DNA of 64,000 nt from Paenibacillus caui. Lineage in GTDB: Bacteria; Bacillota; Bacilli; Paenibacillales; Paenibacillaceae. A program made the translations under genes and the position numbers. This document shows positions 1 through 9,567 of the stretch, piece after piece. How positions within the stretch are numbered: position 1 is the stretch's first letter; the number at the start of each line of letters is the position of its first letter. The notes under the pieces were generated by a model. The model made no database searches and had not been told where the DNA came from. It saw only the letters and a list, made by a program, of their open reading frames with translations. The stretch is from NCBI RefSeq assembly GCF_019904135.1, contig NZ_JAIOGQ010000005.1, positions 98,968 to 162,967 of the forward strand, read 5' to 3'.

Positions 1-2
1 AA

Positions 3-1610
3 CAGATGAGCATCGACGCGGACCTTAACGCCGGACTCATCAATGAACAGCAGGCACGGGACCGCCGGACAAAAATCGAACGAGAAGCCGATTTCTACGG
101 GGCCATGGACGGGGCGAGCAAATTTGTAAAGGGAGATGCCATTGCTTCGATCATCATCTTGTTCATCAATCTGATCGGCGGATTCATTATTGGCATGTCG
201 ATGCGGGGGATGAGCTTTATGGATGCCATCTCGACCTATTCCTTGCTGACGATCGGGGACGGACTGGTCAGCCAGATTCCAGCCCTCCTGATATCGACAT
301 CGGCAGGTTTAATTGTCACCCGCGCTTCTTCCGAAGGGAATCTCGCCGAAGATATTACCGGCCAGCTTTTTGCCTATCCAAGGCTGATATATATTGTTGC
401 CGGCATGCTTGCCCTGCTGGGGCTGTTTACGCCGATCGGTATTTTTGCGACCCTGCCGCTTGCGGCGCTGCTTGTTTTTGCCGCCCGCAGAATGCAGACC
501 AATATGAACCGCAAAGCGCTTGAGCAGGAACAGCAGGAGGAGGAACAGCAGATCGAGGAAGTGCGCAGCCCTGAAAGTGTGATCAACCTGCTTCAGGTTG
601 ACCCGATTGAATTTGAGTTCGGATACGGGCTGATCCCGCTCGCGGATACTTCGCAGGGCGGCGACCTGCTCGACCGGATTATTATGATCCGGAGGCAGTG
701 CGCGCTCGAACTGGGCCTCGTCGTCCCGGTCATCCGCATTCGCGACAATATTCAACTAAAACCGAACGAATACGTCATGAAAATTAAAGGAAATACGGTA
801 GGACGCGGGGAATTATTACTTAATCACTATTTGGCCATGAGCCCGGGATTTGATGATGAATCCATTACAGGAATCGACACGGTGGAGCCGGCTTTCGGAC
901 TTCCCGCCTTGTGGATTGATGAAGCGACCAAGGAACGTGCGGAGATGGCAGGATATACCGTTGTAGACCCGCCGTCCGTTGTAGCTACTCATTTGACGGA
1001 AACGATCAAGAAGCATGCGCATGAATTGCTTGGAAGACAAGAGACCAAGGCGCTTATCGACAATCTTCGGGAAAGCTATCCGGCTCTCGTGGACGATCTT
1101 ATTCCGTCGGTGCTGTCCATTGGCGATGTTCAGAAGGTTCTGGCCAAGCTGCTGCGCGAGAAAATATCGATTCGCGATATGGTTACCATTTTCGAGACGC
1201 TTGCCGATTACGGCAGCTATACGAAGGATCCGGAAGTGCTGACCGAATACGTCCGTCAGGCCTTGTCGCGTCAAATCACCCAGCAGTTTACGCACGAGGG
1301 CGAAACGATGCAGGTCATTACGGTTGGTCCTGCCCTGGAGAAGAAAATAGCGGAAAGTGTTCAGCAAACCGATCAAGGCAGTTATGTAGCCCTCGATCCG
1401 GTATCGACGCAAACTGTATTTCAGAAGCTGAGCGAACAAATTAACCGGCTCATTCAAGCCGGCCAGCAGCCGATCGTGCTGACTTCGCCGACGATCCGCA
1501 TGTACCTGAGACAGGTGATGGAAAGAACGATGCAGGATGTGCCCGTACTTTCCTATAGCGAGCTTGAACCAAATGTAGAGATTCAGAGCGTGGGAGTGGT
1601 CAATCTATGA
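3..1610 (+). CDS. flhA: Flagellar export apparatus protein FlhA (5' truncated by window edge)
   Basis: FlhA is the large inner-membrane gate of the flagellar type III export apparatus; its cytoplasmic domain docks export substrates and chaperones. The reading frame is open from base 3 and starts inside the FHIPEP signature (QMSIDADLNAG), so the ATG at 6 is internal and about 140 N-terminal residues lie upstream of the window. In the 535 visible residues there are hydrophobic segments near 50-70, 80-105 and 125-160 of the fragment, followed by a long soluble C-terminal domain of about 370 residues, as in the family. The stop overlaps the flhF start (ATGA, 4 bases). This is the first gene of the visible part of the fla/che operon. 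Confidence 0.97.
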   Translation, partial: QMSIDADLNAGLINEQQARDRRTKIEREADFYGAMDGASKFVKGDAIASIIILFINLIGGFIIGMSMRGMSFMDAISTYSLLTIGDGLVSQIPALLISTSAGLIVTRASSEGNLAEDITGQLFAYPRLIYIVAGMLALLGLFTPIGIFATLPLAALLVFAARRMQTNMNRKALEQEQQEEEQQIEEVRSPESVINLLQVDPIEFEFGYGLIPLADTSQGGDLLDRIIMIRRQCALELGLVVPVIRIRDNIQLKPNEYVMKIKGNTVGRGELLLNHYLAMSPGFDDESITGIDTVEPAFGLPALWIDEATKERAEMAGYTVVDPPSVVATHLTETIKKHAHELLGRQETKALIDNLRESYPALVDDLIPSVLSIGDVQKVLAKLLREKISIRDMVTIFETLADYGSYTKDPEVLTEYVRQALSRQITQQFTHEGETMQVITVGPALEKKIAESVQQTDQGSYVALDPVSTQTVFQKLSEQINRLIQAGQQPIVLTSPTIRMYLRQVMERTMQDVPVLSYSELEPNVEIQSVGVVNL

Positions 1611-3115
1611 GAGTAAAACGGTATATCGTGGATTCCATGCCTGACGCGATGGTCAAGATTCGAAAAGATCTGGGCAGCGATGCGGTCATTCTGAGCAACA
1701 AAAAGGTGAAGGTTGGCGGATTTCTAGGCATGTTCGGCCAAGTGAAGTTGGAGGTTATCGCCGCCGTTGAGTCGTTGGAAACGGATCACCCCGGTTCTAC
1801 AGCGATCAAATCCACGCCGCAGCCGGTTCCGGCTAGCGGCAAGCCAAGCAGTCCCGCCTCGAATCATCCGGCAGTTGCCGCCTTGCTGGCACAATCCGCA
1901 GCAGCTCGTACAGCGCCTGGGGAAAGAAACGGTCAGCAGGCGCCAGACAGGCCGGTGCTTGCTGGGAGGCGCTCGGTTCCCCAGGCTTACCGGCGAACAA
2001 CCGAACTGCTTTCAGGCCTGAATGAAGAAGTGAAGGCAGTTCAGCCGTCAGCGGATAGGCAGAACTTGGAGGAAACGAAGGCTGCCGAACTCTCCCGTGC
2101 GCTAAAGTCGGCATTTGAATCGGCATCTGCAGGAGAGGCGGTCCCCCAGGCTTCGGATGAAGCCATGGACAAGCCGATGGTTCCATCCATTCGCGGATCG
2201 GAACGGCAGCGGCCGGCCGAAGGCGCCGAACCCCCGTATAGTGAAAGTCTGAAAGAAGATATTCGCCAAATGAGGTCGATGATCAGCGAGCTTGCGCGCC
2301 AGCAGCGAAATGAACGGACTCTTCCCGATCCGCTTCAAACGCTGCTTGAGCAGTTCAAGCAGCAGGATGTGGATTCAAGGCTGGCTGAAAGCTGGATCGA
2401 GCCGGCCTACGAGAAATGGAAGAAATCCGGGGAAACGCTGGGCGATCAGGAATTGGTGCAGGCTGTCAGGTCCGAATTGGAGCATTTTCTGGACGGCCGC
2501 ATTTCCGAAGAAATTGCCGAAAATACAAGAATGGTTTATGTCGCAGGTCCGACAGGCGTAGGCAAAACAACAACGATCGCTAAAATGGCCGCGGACCAGA
2601 TTTTTCGCAAGCACAAAAAAGTAGGCTTTATAACCGCCGATACATACCGGATTTCGGCTGTCGAGCAGCTTAGAACCTACGCCTCCATTTTGAATGTTCC
2701 GCTGGAAGTGGTGCAGTCGCCAGGCGACATGAAGCGGGCGGTTTCGCGGCTTGAGGAATGTGATCTTGTTTTTGTGGACACCGCCGGGCGAAATTATTTG
2801 AATGAATTGTACGTAGCGGAGCTTCACAGCCTGCTGACGCTGAGAGAGCAAAGCGAAACCTGCCTTGTGCTTAGTCTGACGTCCAAATCATCGGATATGC
2901 GGCTCATCACGGAGCATTTCTCCAAATACGGCCTGGACAAGGTTATTTTCACAAAGCTGGATGAAACGGAAAGCTTCGGCTCCATGTTTAATCTGCTGTT
3001 CGAGTATCCGCTTCAGCTTATGTTTCTCACGAACGGCCAGACCGTTCCGGATGATCTAATCAGCGCAAACAGCGAACTTTTGGTGAACGAGCTTCTCGGA
3101 GTTGCTCCTTCATGA
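1607..3115 (+). CDS. flhF: Flagellar SRP-family GTPase FlhF
   Basis: FlhF is an SRP-type GTPase that sets the place and number of flagella together with FlhG. The N-terminal residues MRVKRYIVDSMPDAM are typical. The NG domain is C-terminal: a Walker A GPTGVGKTT near residue 313, DTAGRN near 390 and TKLDE near 448. Between them is a long low-complexity, Pro/Ala/Gln-rich linker (about residues 65-205), which makes the protein 502 residues long against about 366 in B. subtilis. The ATG overlaps the flhA stop and the TGA overlaps the flhG start, so translation is probably coupled. Confidence 0.96.
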   Translation: MRVKRYIVDSMPDAMVKIRKDLGSDAVILSNKKVKVGGFLGMFGQVKLEVIAAVESLETDHPGSTAIKSTPQPVPASGKPSSPASNHPAVAALLAQSAAARTAPGERNGQQAPDRPVLAGRRSVPQAYRRTTELLSGLNEEVKAVQPSADRQNLEETKAAELSRALKSAFESASAGEAVPQASDEAMDKPMVPSIRGSERQRPAEGAEPPYSESLKEDIRQMRSMISELARQQRNERTLPDPLQTLLEQFKQQDVDSRLAESWIEPAYEKWKKSGETLGDQELVQAVRSELEHFLDGRISEEIAENTRMVYVAGPTGVGKTTTIAKMAADQIFRKHKKVGFITADTYRISAVEQLRTYASILNVPLEVVQSPGDMKRAVSRLEECDLVFVDTAGRNYLNELYVAELHSLLTLREQSETCLVLSLTSKSSDMRLITEHFSKYGLDKVIFTKLDETESFGSMFNLLFEYPLQLMFLTNGQTVPDDLISANSELLVNELLGVAPS

Positions 3116-4002
3116 AAGACCAGGCAGAATCTCTGAGAGCGATGATCCAGTCGATGGAGCAGCCGCAACCGGAAGCTGGACGTTCGCAGTGTACTGCCAA
3201 AATCATTACGGTAAGCAGCGGGAAGGGCGGGGTTGGAAAATCCAACTTCACTTTAAATTTGGCTCTATCGCTCAAAACTTACGGCAAAAAGGTACTGCTG
3301 TTTGACGCTGACATCGGGATGGCTAATATTGATGTGCTTATGGGCGTCAGACCCAAGTACAGCCTGTACCATCTGCTGAAGAGAGAAAAGACCGTTTCAG
3401 AGATTATAGAGTATGGGGAAGGGGGGCTTCCCTTTATTGCGGGCGGCTCCGGCCTGACTGAACTGTTTACTCTGTCGGATCAGGATTTACACTATTTTAC
3501 CGGGCAAATCGAAGAAATCGCCGCAGAAATGGACTACATTTTATTTGATACCGGTGCAGGTCTTTCCAAGGAAACATTCCAATTTATTGCAGCCGCGGAT
3601 GAATGCTTTGTCGTTACAACGCCGGAGCCCACGTCGATCACGGATGCATATGCGCTGATCAAGGTGGTCAGCGGCTCCCGCCCGGATGTAAAGTTCAAAC
3701 TCATGATCAATCGGGTGGCGGATGAGAAAGAAGCCCGGTTCGTGGCTGACAAAATTAAGCTGGCTGCACGAAGGTTTCTGAATATGGAAATAGCTCTTCT
3801 TGGCTATATAAGGGACGAGGCTTACGTCATGAATTCGGTAAAAAGGCAGATTCCGTTCACGATCGCTTATCCTCATTGTGCCGCTTCGCGGGACATTCGG
3901 CAGATTGCCCGGACTTTGGCCGAGGAGAGCGAGGTTAAACAGGAAGGTGCTTTGACGGGAATCAGGGGATTTTTACAGAAATGGCTGCTGCGAACTAAAT
4001 GA
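3112..4002 (+). CDS. flhG: MinD-like ATPase FlhG (YlxH)
   Basis: This ParA/MinD-family ATPase partners FlhF and stimulates its GTPase to control flagellar number. A deviant Walker A, SGKGGVGKSN, sits near residue 36 and the switch FDADIGMANID near residue 64, both diagnostic of MinD/FlhG. The 296 residues match the family length. Its C-terminus keeps a basic tail (LLRTK). It overlaps both neighbours by 4 bases, flhF upstream and the longest cheB frame downstream. Confidence 0.95.
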   Translation: MKDQAESLRAMIQSMEQPQPEAGRSQCTAKIITVSSGKGGVGKSNFTLNLALSLKTYGKKVLLFDADIGMANIDVLMGVRPKYSLYHLLKREKTVSEIIEYGEGGLPFIAGGSGLTELFTLSDQDLHYFTGQIEEIAAEMDYILFDTGAGLSKETFQFIAAADECFVVTTPEPTSITDAYALIKVVSGSRPDVKFKLMINRVADEKEARFVADKIKLAARRFLNMEIALLGYIRDEAYVMNSVKRQIPFTIAYPHCAASRDIRQIARTLAEESEVKQEGALTGIRGFLQKWLLRTK

Positions 4003-4028
4003 TTCTTCACAAGAACAGAGGTGCGCAA

Positions 4029-5363
4029 GTGAAACCTTATCGGATCTTGGTAGTCGATGATTCGCCTTTTATGCGCAAGATTATTACCGATTTGATTGAA
4101 CAGGACCCTGCCTTTTGGGTCGAAAGAACCGCTGCGAACGGCAGTGAGGCTTTGGAGCTGATTAAAGAGCTGTCGCCGGATCTGGTGACTATGGATATCG
4201 AGATGCCGGAGATGAATGGCCTTGAAGCTCTCCGCAGCATCATGAAGGAGCATCCGGTTCCGGTGATTATGCTCTCGGGCATTAACGAGCAGGGGATGCG
4301 CGAAACGATCATGGCGCTCGAGCTTGGCGCGTTTGACTTTATCCGGAAGCCTTCAATTTCAGCGGGCTCTCAGGGCATTGATGAGATCGGAAGGGTTCTT
4401 CGCCTTCAGATTCAGGCCGCGATGGCCAGCAGGCAGCGGCGCGCTGCACGCGAAGAGGCGCTGAAGAAGCAGGCGGAAGAGCCTTCGGCGCTTCCGCAGC
4501 CCCTGCCCGGAGCCGGCTTGGGAAAACCGGCTCCGGGCATAGCCGCGGCGGGGCGCAAAGCCTCCGCCGAGAGCAAGGCGCCGCCGCCGGGCGTCTGGAA
4601 GGAACCGGCGGGGCCGGTTCCGCCGAAGCGCGGCAAAGCGCCTGTGTCCCCTGCCGCAAAGCGGCCCCGTGAGCGGAAGGCCGCCCGGCCTTCCGCTTCG
4701 GAGGATGCGGCAGCAATAGCCGTGCCGCCGGCGGTTGCTCAGCCGCCGGCCGCAAACAACCCTAAGCCCGCGGCAGTCCCGGGCCGCTTTCAGCACATCG
4801 TGGCAGTGGGCTGCTCCACGGGCGGGCCGAAGGCGCTCAAGGTGCTGCTCGAATCGCTGCCGGGTAACTTTCCGGCGCCGATCGTCATTGTGCAGCATAT
4901 GCCGCCCAGCTTTACCAAGTCGCTGGCCCAGCGTCTGAACAGCCTGAGCCCTTTGACGGTTGTAGAAGCCGAGCAGGGCATGGCGCTTGACAAGGGGACG
5001 GCCTACATTGCTCCCGGCGGCAAGCATACCCGGATTACGCAAGGGGAGGACGGCATCTGCCGCATCAGCCTGAGGAGCGATGAGCTGCGAAACGGGCACA
5101 GGCCATCTGTGGACGTTATGTATGAGTCATTGCTAACTTTAGAATCATTGCACATCCATGCGGTGCTCCTTACGGGCATGGGAAGTGACGGAGCCAAAGC
5201 GATGAAGCAGCTCTATGATCAGGGAGTAACGTCCACGATAGCGGAGAGCGAGGAGAGCTGCGTTGTTTATGGAATGCCTCGTTCAGCGGTAGAACTCGGC
5301 TGTGTGCATGATATTTTGCCGCTCCATGAAATTGCGCCGAAGCTTGCACAAATTGTGAAATAA
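4029..5363 (+). CDS. cheB: Chemotaxis methylesterase/response regulator CheB
   Basis: CheB removes methyl groups (and deamidates) on chemoreceptors after phosphorylation by CheA. The receiver domain begins YRILVVDDSPFMRK, with the phospho-acceptor Asp in VTMDIEMPEMNG. The esterase domain has the nucleophile motif GCSTGGP near residue 260, VQHMP, and LLTGMGSDGAKA, giving the Ser-His-Asp triad. A very long Ala/Pro/Lys-rich linker (about residues 140-253) separates the domains and is visibly GC-richer than the flanks. I prefer GTG 4029, because AGAGGTG lies 5 bases upstream; an in-frame ATG at 3999 would add ten residues and overlap flhG by 4 bases. Confidence 0.93.
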   Translation: MKPYRILVVDDSPFMRKIITDLIEQDPAFWVERTAANGSEALELIKELSPDLVTMDIEMPEMNGLEALRSIMKEHPVPVIMLSGINEQGMRETIMALELGAFDFIRKPSISAGSQGIDEIGRVLRLQIQAAMASRQRRAAREEALKKQAEEPSALPQPLPGAGLGKPAPGIAAAGRKASAESKAPPPGVWKEPAGPVPPKRGKAPVSPAAKRPRERKAARPSASEDAAAIAVPPAVAQPPAANNPKPAAVPGRFQHIVAVGCSTGGPKALKVLLESLPGNFPAPIVIVQHMPPSFTKSLAQRLNSLSPLTVVEAEQGMALDKGTAYIAPGGKHTRITQGEDGICRISLRSDELRNGHRPSVDVMYESLLTLESLHIHAVLLTGMGSDGAKAMKQLYDQGVTSTIAESEESCVVYGMPRSAVELGCVHDILPLHEIAPKLAQIVK

Positions 5364-5393
5364 GAACTGATCCCTTGGAGGAGGTGCCTCACC

Positions 5394-7484
5394 ATGGACA
5401 TGAATCAATATTTATCCATGTTTATTGATGAGTCTAACGATCACCTGCAGTCCTTGAATGAAAACATGCTGCAGCTGGAAGACAATCCGGAAGATATTGC
5501 AATCGTACAGGTTATATTCCGTTCTGCCCACACGCTAAAAGGCATGGCGGCAACGATGGGATTTGAAGATTTGGCATCATTGACGCACCAAATGGAGAAT
5601 GTGCTCGATTTGGTGCGCAATGACAAGCTGAAAATGCAGGATTATATTTTCGACACGCTATTCAAGAGTCTGGATGCTCTGCAGTCGATGGTGCTGGACA
5701 TTACGCAAGGCGGGGAAGGCAAGGCGGATGTTGCAGCTATCGTAGACTCGCTACAGGCCATTGTCCGTGGAGAGAAGCCGGGGGCGGGCAAGGCGGATTC
5801 CGCGGCTGCTTCGGGTTCTACCGGAGAAGCGCCCAAAACGGCGATCGAGCTGGACGAGTTTCAGCAATCCGTACTGGAGCAGTCCTTGGCGGAAGGCCAT
5901 AAGGTCCATTATATTGAAGTTTCGATTCGTGAAGATTGTCAATTAAAAGCCGTGCGCGCCTATATGGTTTTTGATCTTCTTGAACGCTTCGGTGAGATTG
6001 TGAAGTCCTCGCCTACCGTTCAAGAGATCGAGCAGGAGAAATTCGATACCAGTTTTGCACTGTATTACATAACACAGAAAGATTCGGCGGATCTTGAAAG
6101 CATGATTATGAATGTTTCCGAAATCGCAACCGCCAAAGTGATTCCGGCGGGCCAGGAGTCGTTGGGACAGCTTACAGCTTCGGCGAGCAAGCAAGCGGCT
6201 GCTGCGTCTGAGGCGCCTGAAGCACCTGCCGCTGCTTCTTCAGCCGCTTCTGCCCCGGCGAAAGCAGCTGCGCCCAAAGGTTCGGCACAGGACAAAGCTC
6301 CTGCAAAGCGGCATGGTACAGGAACTCCCGTTCCTTCCCGTACCATTCGGGTTGACATTGAACGCCTTGACGCACTGATGAATTTGTTCAGCGAGCTGTT
6401 AATTGACCGGGTAAGGATGGAGCAGCTTGCGAGCGAGATTAAGCGCAGCGAGCTGACGGAAGCCGTTGAGCATATGGCCCGCGTCGGCAACGACCTGCAG
6501 AACATTGTGCTCAAGCTGCGAATGGTACCGGTAGATACTGTTTTTAACCGGTTTCCGAGAATGGTGCGTGATTTGTCCAAATCGCTCGACAAGAAAATTG
6601 ATCTTGTCATTACAGGGGCCGAGACCGAGCTGGACCGGACGGTTATTGATGAAATCGGCGATCCGCTTGTGCATTTGCTTCGCAATGCCGTGGACCACGG
6701 GGTTGAAACCACTAGCGAACGTATCGCAGCCGGCAAGCCTGAAACGGGAACCATCAATCTGAAGGCTTTTCACAGCGGAAATCACGTGTTCATTGAAATC
6801 GTGGATGACGGTCATGGCATTGACCGGGAGAAGGTGGCCGCCAAGGCGATCAAGAACGGCATCCTGACCAAGGAACAGGCAAGCGGCATGAGCGATGACG
6901 AAATTGCTTTGCTGTTGTTTGCTCCCGGCTTCAGCACGGCGGAGAAAATTTCCGATATTTCCGGGCGCGGCGTCGGGCTGGATGTCGTGAAATCGAAGAT
7001 TGAATCTCTGGGCGGGACCGTTCATGTGACCTCTACGCTCGGCCAAGGCTCCAAATTTTCGGTGCAGCTTCCGCTTACCTTGTCCATCATTTCGGCGATG
7101 CTGATCAAGGTAGGCGATGAAAAGTATGCAATCCCTCTCTCCTCCATCGTAGAAACCGGTTTGCTCAAGAGGTCGCAGATTCGTGAAGTTCACGGCTACA
7201 AAATGATTCCTTACCGTAATTCGAACATCCCGCTTCTGTCGCTAAAACAGATTTTCTCTATTCCCGGCTTTGATGAAGAAAGCGAAGAAGAATCGGAGAT
7301 TGTCGTCATTCGCAAGGGAGACCGCATAGCCGCGCTGACCGTTGAGGACTTCATTGGACAGAGCGAGATTGTAATCAAGAACCTTGGCAAATATCTGCCT
7401 TCCATTCAGGGAGTTGCGGGGGGCACGATTCTTGGCGACGGCCAGGTCGCGCTGATTATTGATCCCAACGCTTTTATCAAATAG
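5394..7484 (+). CDS. cheA: Chemotaxis histidine kinase CheA
   Basis: CheA is the cytoplasmic kinase of the receptor array and phosphorylates CheY and CheB. The HPt domain carries the phosphorylated His46 in RSAHTLKG. A P2-like domain lies around residues 165-245, then an Ala/Pro linker, the P3 dimerisation helices (about 315-375), the P4 ATPase with N-box NAVDHG and G-box SGRGVGLDVV, and a C-terminal CheW-like P5 domain. A good AGGAGG site precedes the ATG. At 696 residues it is full length. It lies 30 bases after cheB. Confidence 0.97.
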   Translation: MDMNQYLSMFIDESNDHLQSLNENMLQLEDNPEDIAIVQVIFRSAHTLKGMAATMGFEDLASLTHQMENVLDLVRNDKLKMQDYIFDTLFKSLDALQSMVLDITQGGEGKADVAAIVDSLQAIVRGEKPGAGKADSAAASGSTGEAPKTAIELDEFQQSVLEQSLAEGHKVHYIEVSIREDCQLKAVRAYMVFDLLERFGEIVKSSPTVQEIEQEKFDTSFALYYITQKDSADLESMIMNVSEIATAKVIPAGQESLGQLTASASKQAAAASEAPEAPAAASSAASAPAKAAAPKGSAQDKAPAKRHGTGTPVPSRTIRVDIERLDALMNLFSELLIDRVRMEQLASEIKRSELTEAVEHMARVGNDLQNIVLKLRMVPVDTVFNRFPRMVRDLSKSLDKKIDLVITGAETELDRTVIDEIGDPLVHLLRNAVDHGVETTSERIAAGKPETGTINLKAFHSGNHVFIEIVDDGHGIDREKVAAKAIKNGILTKEQASGMSDDEIALLLFAPGFSTAEKISDISGRGVGLDVVKSKIESLGGTVHVTSTLGQGSKFSVQLPLTLSIISAMLIKVGDEKYAIPLSSIVETGLLKRSQIREVHGYKMIPYRNSNIPLLSLKQIFSIPGFDEESEEESEIVVIRKGDRIAALTVEDFIGQSEIVIKNLGKYLPSIQGVAGGTILGDGQVALIIDPNAFIK

Positions 7485-7540
7485 CTGGTCATAGATTGAT
7501 TTAGGAACAGTCTTAAGAACAATTTAAGGAGGAGTTATCC

Positions 7541-8002
7541 ATGGGACAGGAAATGAAAGTGATCGTGTTTAAGCTTGGTACAGAAGAATACGGGATCGAC
7601 GTTGACAAAGTCCAAACGATCGAGCGGATGCTGCCGATTACCCGTGTACCTAAAACCTATGCTTTTGTTAAAGGGGTAGTGAATTTGCGGGGCGTGGTCA
7701 TTCCTGTGATCGATCTTCGCGGCCGGTTTGGATTGCCGGAAACAGAACTTACCGATCAGACCCGGATCATTATCGTATCGGCCTCTGACATGGAGGTTGG
7801 CTTTATCGTGGATTCGGCGAATGACGTCATCGATCTGGATACCGATTCCATCGATACGCCTCCTGAAGTAGTGGGAGGAATCAAGGCCAAATATTTAGAC
7901 GGTGTTGCCCGGATTTCGGAAGAGCGCCTTTTGATTATGCTTAATTTGTCCGAAGTTCTGAATAAAAGCGAAATCATTCAACTTGAAAGTATTGAGGGCT
8001 GA
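7541..8002 (+). CDS. cheW: Chemotaxis coupling protein CheW
   Basis: CheW links CheA to the methyl-accepting receptors. The 153 residues form one CheW domain: VIVFKLGTEEYGIDVDKVQ at the start, VKGVVNLRGVVIPVIDLR in the middle, and the usual VVGGIKAKYLDGVAR near the end. AAGGAGG precedes the ATG. It sits between cheA and cheC, in the same order as in B. subtilis. Confidence 0.97.
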   Translation: MGQEMKVIVFKLGTEEYGIDVDKVQTIERMLPITRVPKTYAFVKGVVNLRGVVIPVIDLRGRFGLPETELTDQTRIIIVSASDMEVGFIVDSANDVIDLDTDSIDTPPEVVGGIKAKYLDGVARISEERLLIMLNLSEVLNKSEIIQLESIEG

Positions 8003-8004
8003 TC

Positions 8005-8634
8005 TTGGTGGAACTTTTCAGAGGGTTTGCAGAATTTAAAATGGACGTGCTCAAAGAGGTCGGAAATATCGGCGCGGGCAACGCCGCTACCGCCCTTTCA
8101 CGTTTGCTGGACAAACCTATCGATATGGCCGTTCCTAAAGTCCAGCTGCTTCCATTCGGGGAAATTGCCGATAGCGTAGGAGGCGCGGAGAATATTGTAG
8201 TCGCTGTTTTTTTTCGGGTGGAAGGCGATGTTCCGGGCAATCTGTTCTTTATTTTATCTCCGGAAGCTGCCAAGAAGCTGCTAGGCCGGCTGGCTGCGAT
8301 TGAAATCGCGGAAGGCGACAGCTTCTCCGAGATGGAATGGTCGGCCATTTCCGAGATCGGCAATATACTCGCGGGCTCTTATCTGTCTTCGCTCGCGGAT
8401 TTTACGCAGCTTTCTATGAGTCCTACCGTACCCGCCATTGCCATGGACATGGCCGGAGCAATTTTGAGCTATGGACTTTTGCAATTCGGGCAAATGGGGA
8501 ATGACGCTCTTCTCATCGATACTACATTTATTGAGGGTAAGCATGAGGTGGAGGGGCAATTTTTCCTGATTCCGGATCCTGATTCTTTTGAGAAAATATT
8601 TACCGCTCTGGGAGTACCCACTGACTATGATTGA
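8005..8634 (+). CDS. cheC: CheY-P phosphatase CheC
   Basis: CheC dephosphorylates CheY-P and binds CheD in Gram-positive adaptation. It has two copies of the phosphatase helix: one at LKEVGNIGAGNAATALS near residue 16 and one at SAISEIGNILAGS near residue 115, each with the Glu and Asn pair. The start is TTG 8005 or the adjacent GTG 8008; GAGG inside the end of cheW is the only ribosome site. The stop overlaps the cheD start by 8 bases. Confidence 0.95.
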   Translation: MVELFRGFAEFKMDVLKEVGNIGAGNAATALSRLLDKPIDMAVPKVQLLPFGEIADSVGGAENIVVAVFFRVEGDVPGNLFFILSPEAAKKLLGRLAAIEIAEGDSFSEMEWSAISEIGNILAGSYLSSLADFTQLSMSPTVPAIAMDMAGAILSYGLLQFGQMGNDALLIDTTFIEGKHEVEGQFFLIPDPDSFEKIFTALGVPTDYD

Positions 8635-9124
8635 TGAGCAGCATGTTGTAAAAGTTGGAATGGCGGAAATGGGAACGATTCGCTCACAGGGATTGATACG
8701 GACCACGGGACTTGGCTCCTGTGTGGGCCTCACCCTTTTTGATCCGAAGCTCAGACTTGCCGGAATGGTCCATGTGATGCTCCCTTCTTCCGATATTGCC
8801 AGGGAAGGCACTCTGAATGTGGCGAAATATGCGGACACGGCGGTGCCGGCTCTCTATGAGCAGCTTGTACAATCAGGTGCTTCTCCCGGTCGGCTTGTGG
8901 CCAAAATGGCCGGCGGATCTCAGATGTTTGCGTTCGCCGGCGGCGGAGATACGATGCGGATTGGCCCTCGAAACGTTGAGTCCTGCAAGGCTTGCCTCGA
9001 AGAATTGGGGATACCTCTAACGGGTGAAGATACCGGCGGAAGTTACGGCAGAACGATCGAACTAGATTGTGAAACGGGCATTTTATTCGTACGCAGTGTA
9101 CAAATGGGGATAAAGGAATTGTAG
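8627..9124 (+). CDS. cheD: Chemoreceptor glutamine deamidase CheD
   Basis: CheD deamidates receptor glutamines and is controlled by CheC. The catalytic Cys is in GLGSCVGLTLFD and the His in MVHVMLP, both in their usual order; SYGRTIELD is the conserved C-terminal stretch. I place the start at ATG 8627 (MIDEQHVVKVGMAEMGT), which overlaps the cheC stop and follows GGGAG; an upstream in-frame start at 8588 would run deep into cheC. Product 165 residues, the normal size. Confidence 0.95.
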   Translation: MIDEQHVVKVGMAEMGTIRSQGLIRTTGLGSCVGLTLFDPKLRLAGMVHVMLPSSDIAREGTLNVAKYADTAVPALYEQLVQSGASPGRLVAKMAGGSQMFAFAGGGDTMRIGPRNVESCKACLEELGIPLTGEDTGGSYGRTIELDCETGILFVRSVQMGIKEL

Positions 9125-9126
9125 CT

Positions 9127-9552
9127 ATGGCAGGTAAAATACATTTTAACTGGTTGTTTGGCGGCATTGGTTTTATTCTGACGTTTATCGTTTCCTCAGC
9201 TCATAATTTATTGATGACTTCTTTAATCCGCAGCTTGATTGCCTTTGTAATCTGGTTTCTGCTCGCCTTTGCGATTCGGTGGATTATAAGTCTGCCGTTT
9301 ACGAACCCGTCTTCCAAGGAGCAAGAGATTTCTCGGAAGCAGGGAGCCGAAGAAATCGGCAGCCGGGTTGATTTGACAACACCCGATGAAAGCGAGGCAA
9401 TAAGCGATTTGCTAAAGCCCTCTGAACAAGCGAGTCCAGCCGATCAGGGGCCGGCAGTTTTTGAACCTTTGAATCCGCCGCGTCTGGTTAAAACGACCGA
9501 CCGGAATCCTGAGGAGTTGGCCAAGGCTGTCCGTCACCTGACAGAAGAATAG
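9127..9552 (+). CDS. Small membrane protein of the che operon, unknown function
   Basis: I do not recognise a named family. The 141-residue product has two hydrophobic segments (about residues 10-28 and 35-56), then a hydrophilic, acidic tail that ends PEELAKAVRHLTEE. It follows cheD by 2 bases and ends 15 bases before sigD, so it is cotranscribed with them. B. subtilis has no gene between cheD and sigD. The location suggests a role linked to motility or to SigD control, but nothing in the sequence shows which. Confidence 0.85.
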   Translation: MAGKIHFNWLFGGIGFILTFIVSSAHNLLMTSLIRSLIAFVIWFLLAFAIRWIISLPFTNPSSKEQEISRKQGAEEIGSRVDLTTPDESEAISDLLKPSEQASPADQGPAVFEPLNPPRLVKTTDRNPEELAKAVRHLTEE

Positions 9553-9567
9553 AGAGGGTGAGGTTAA

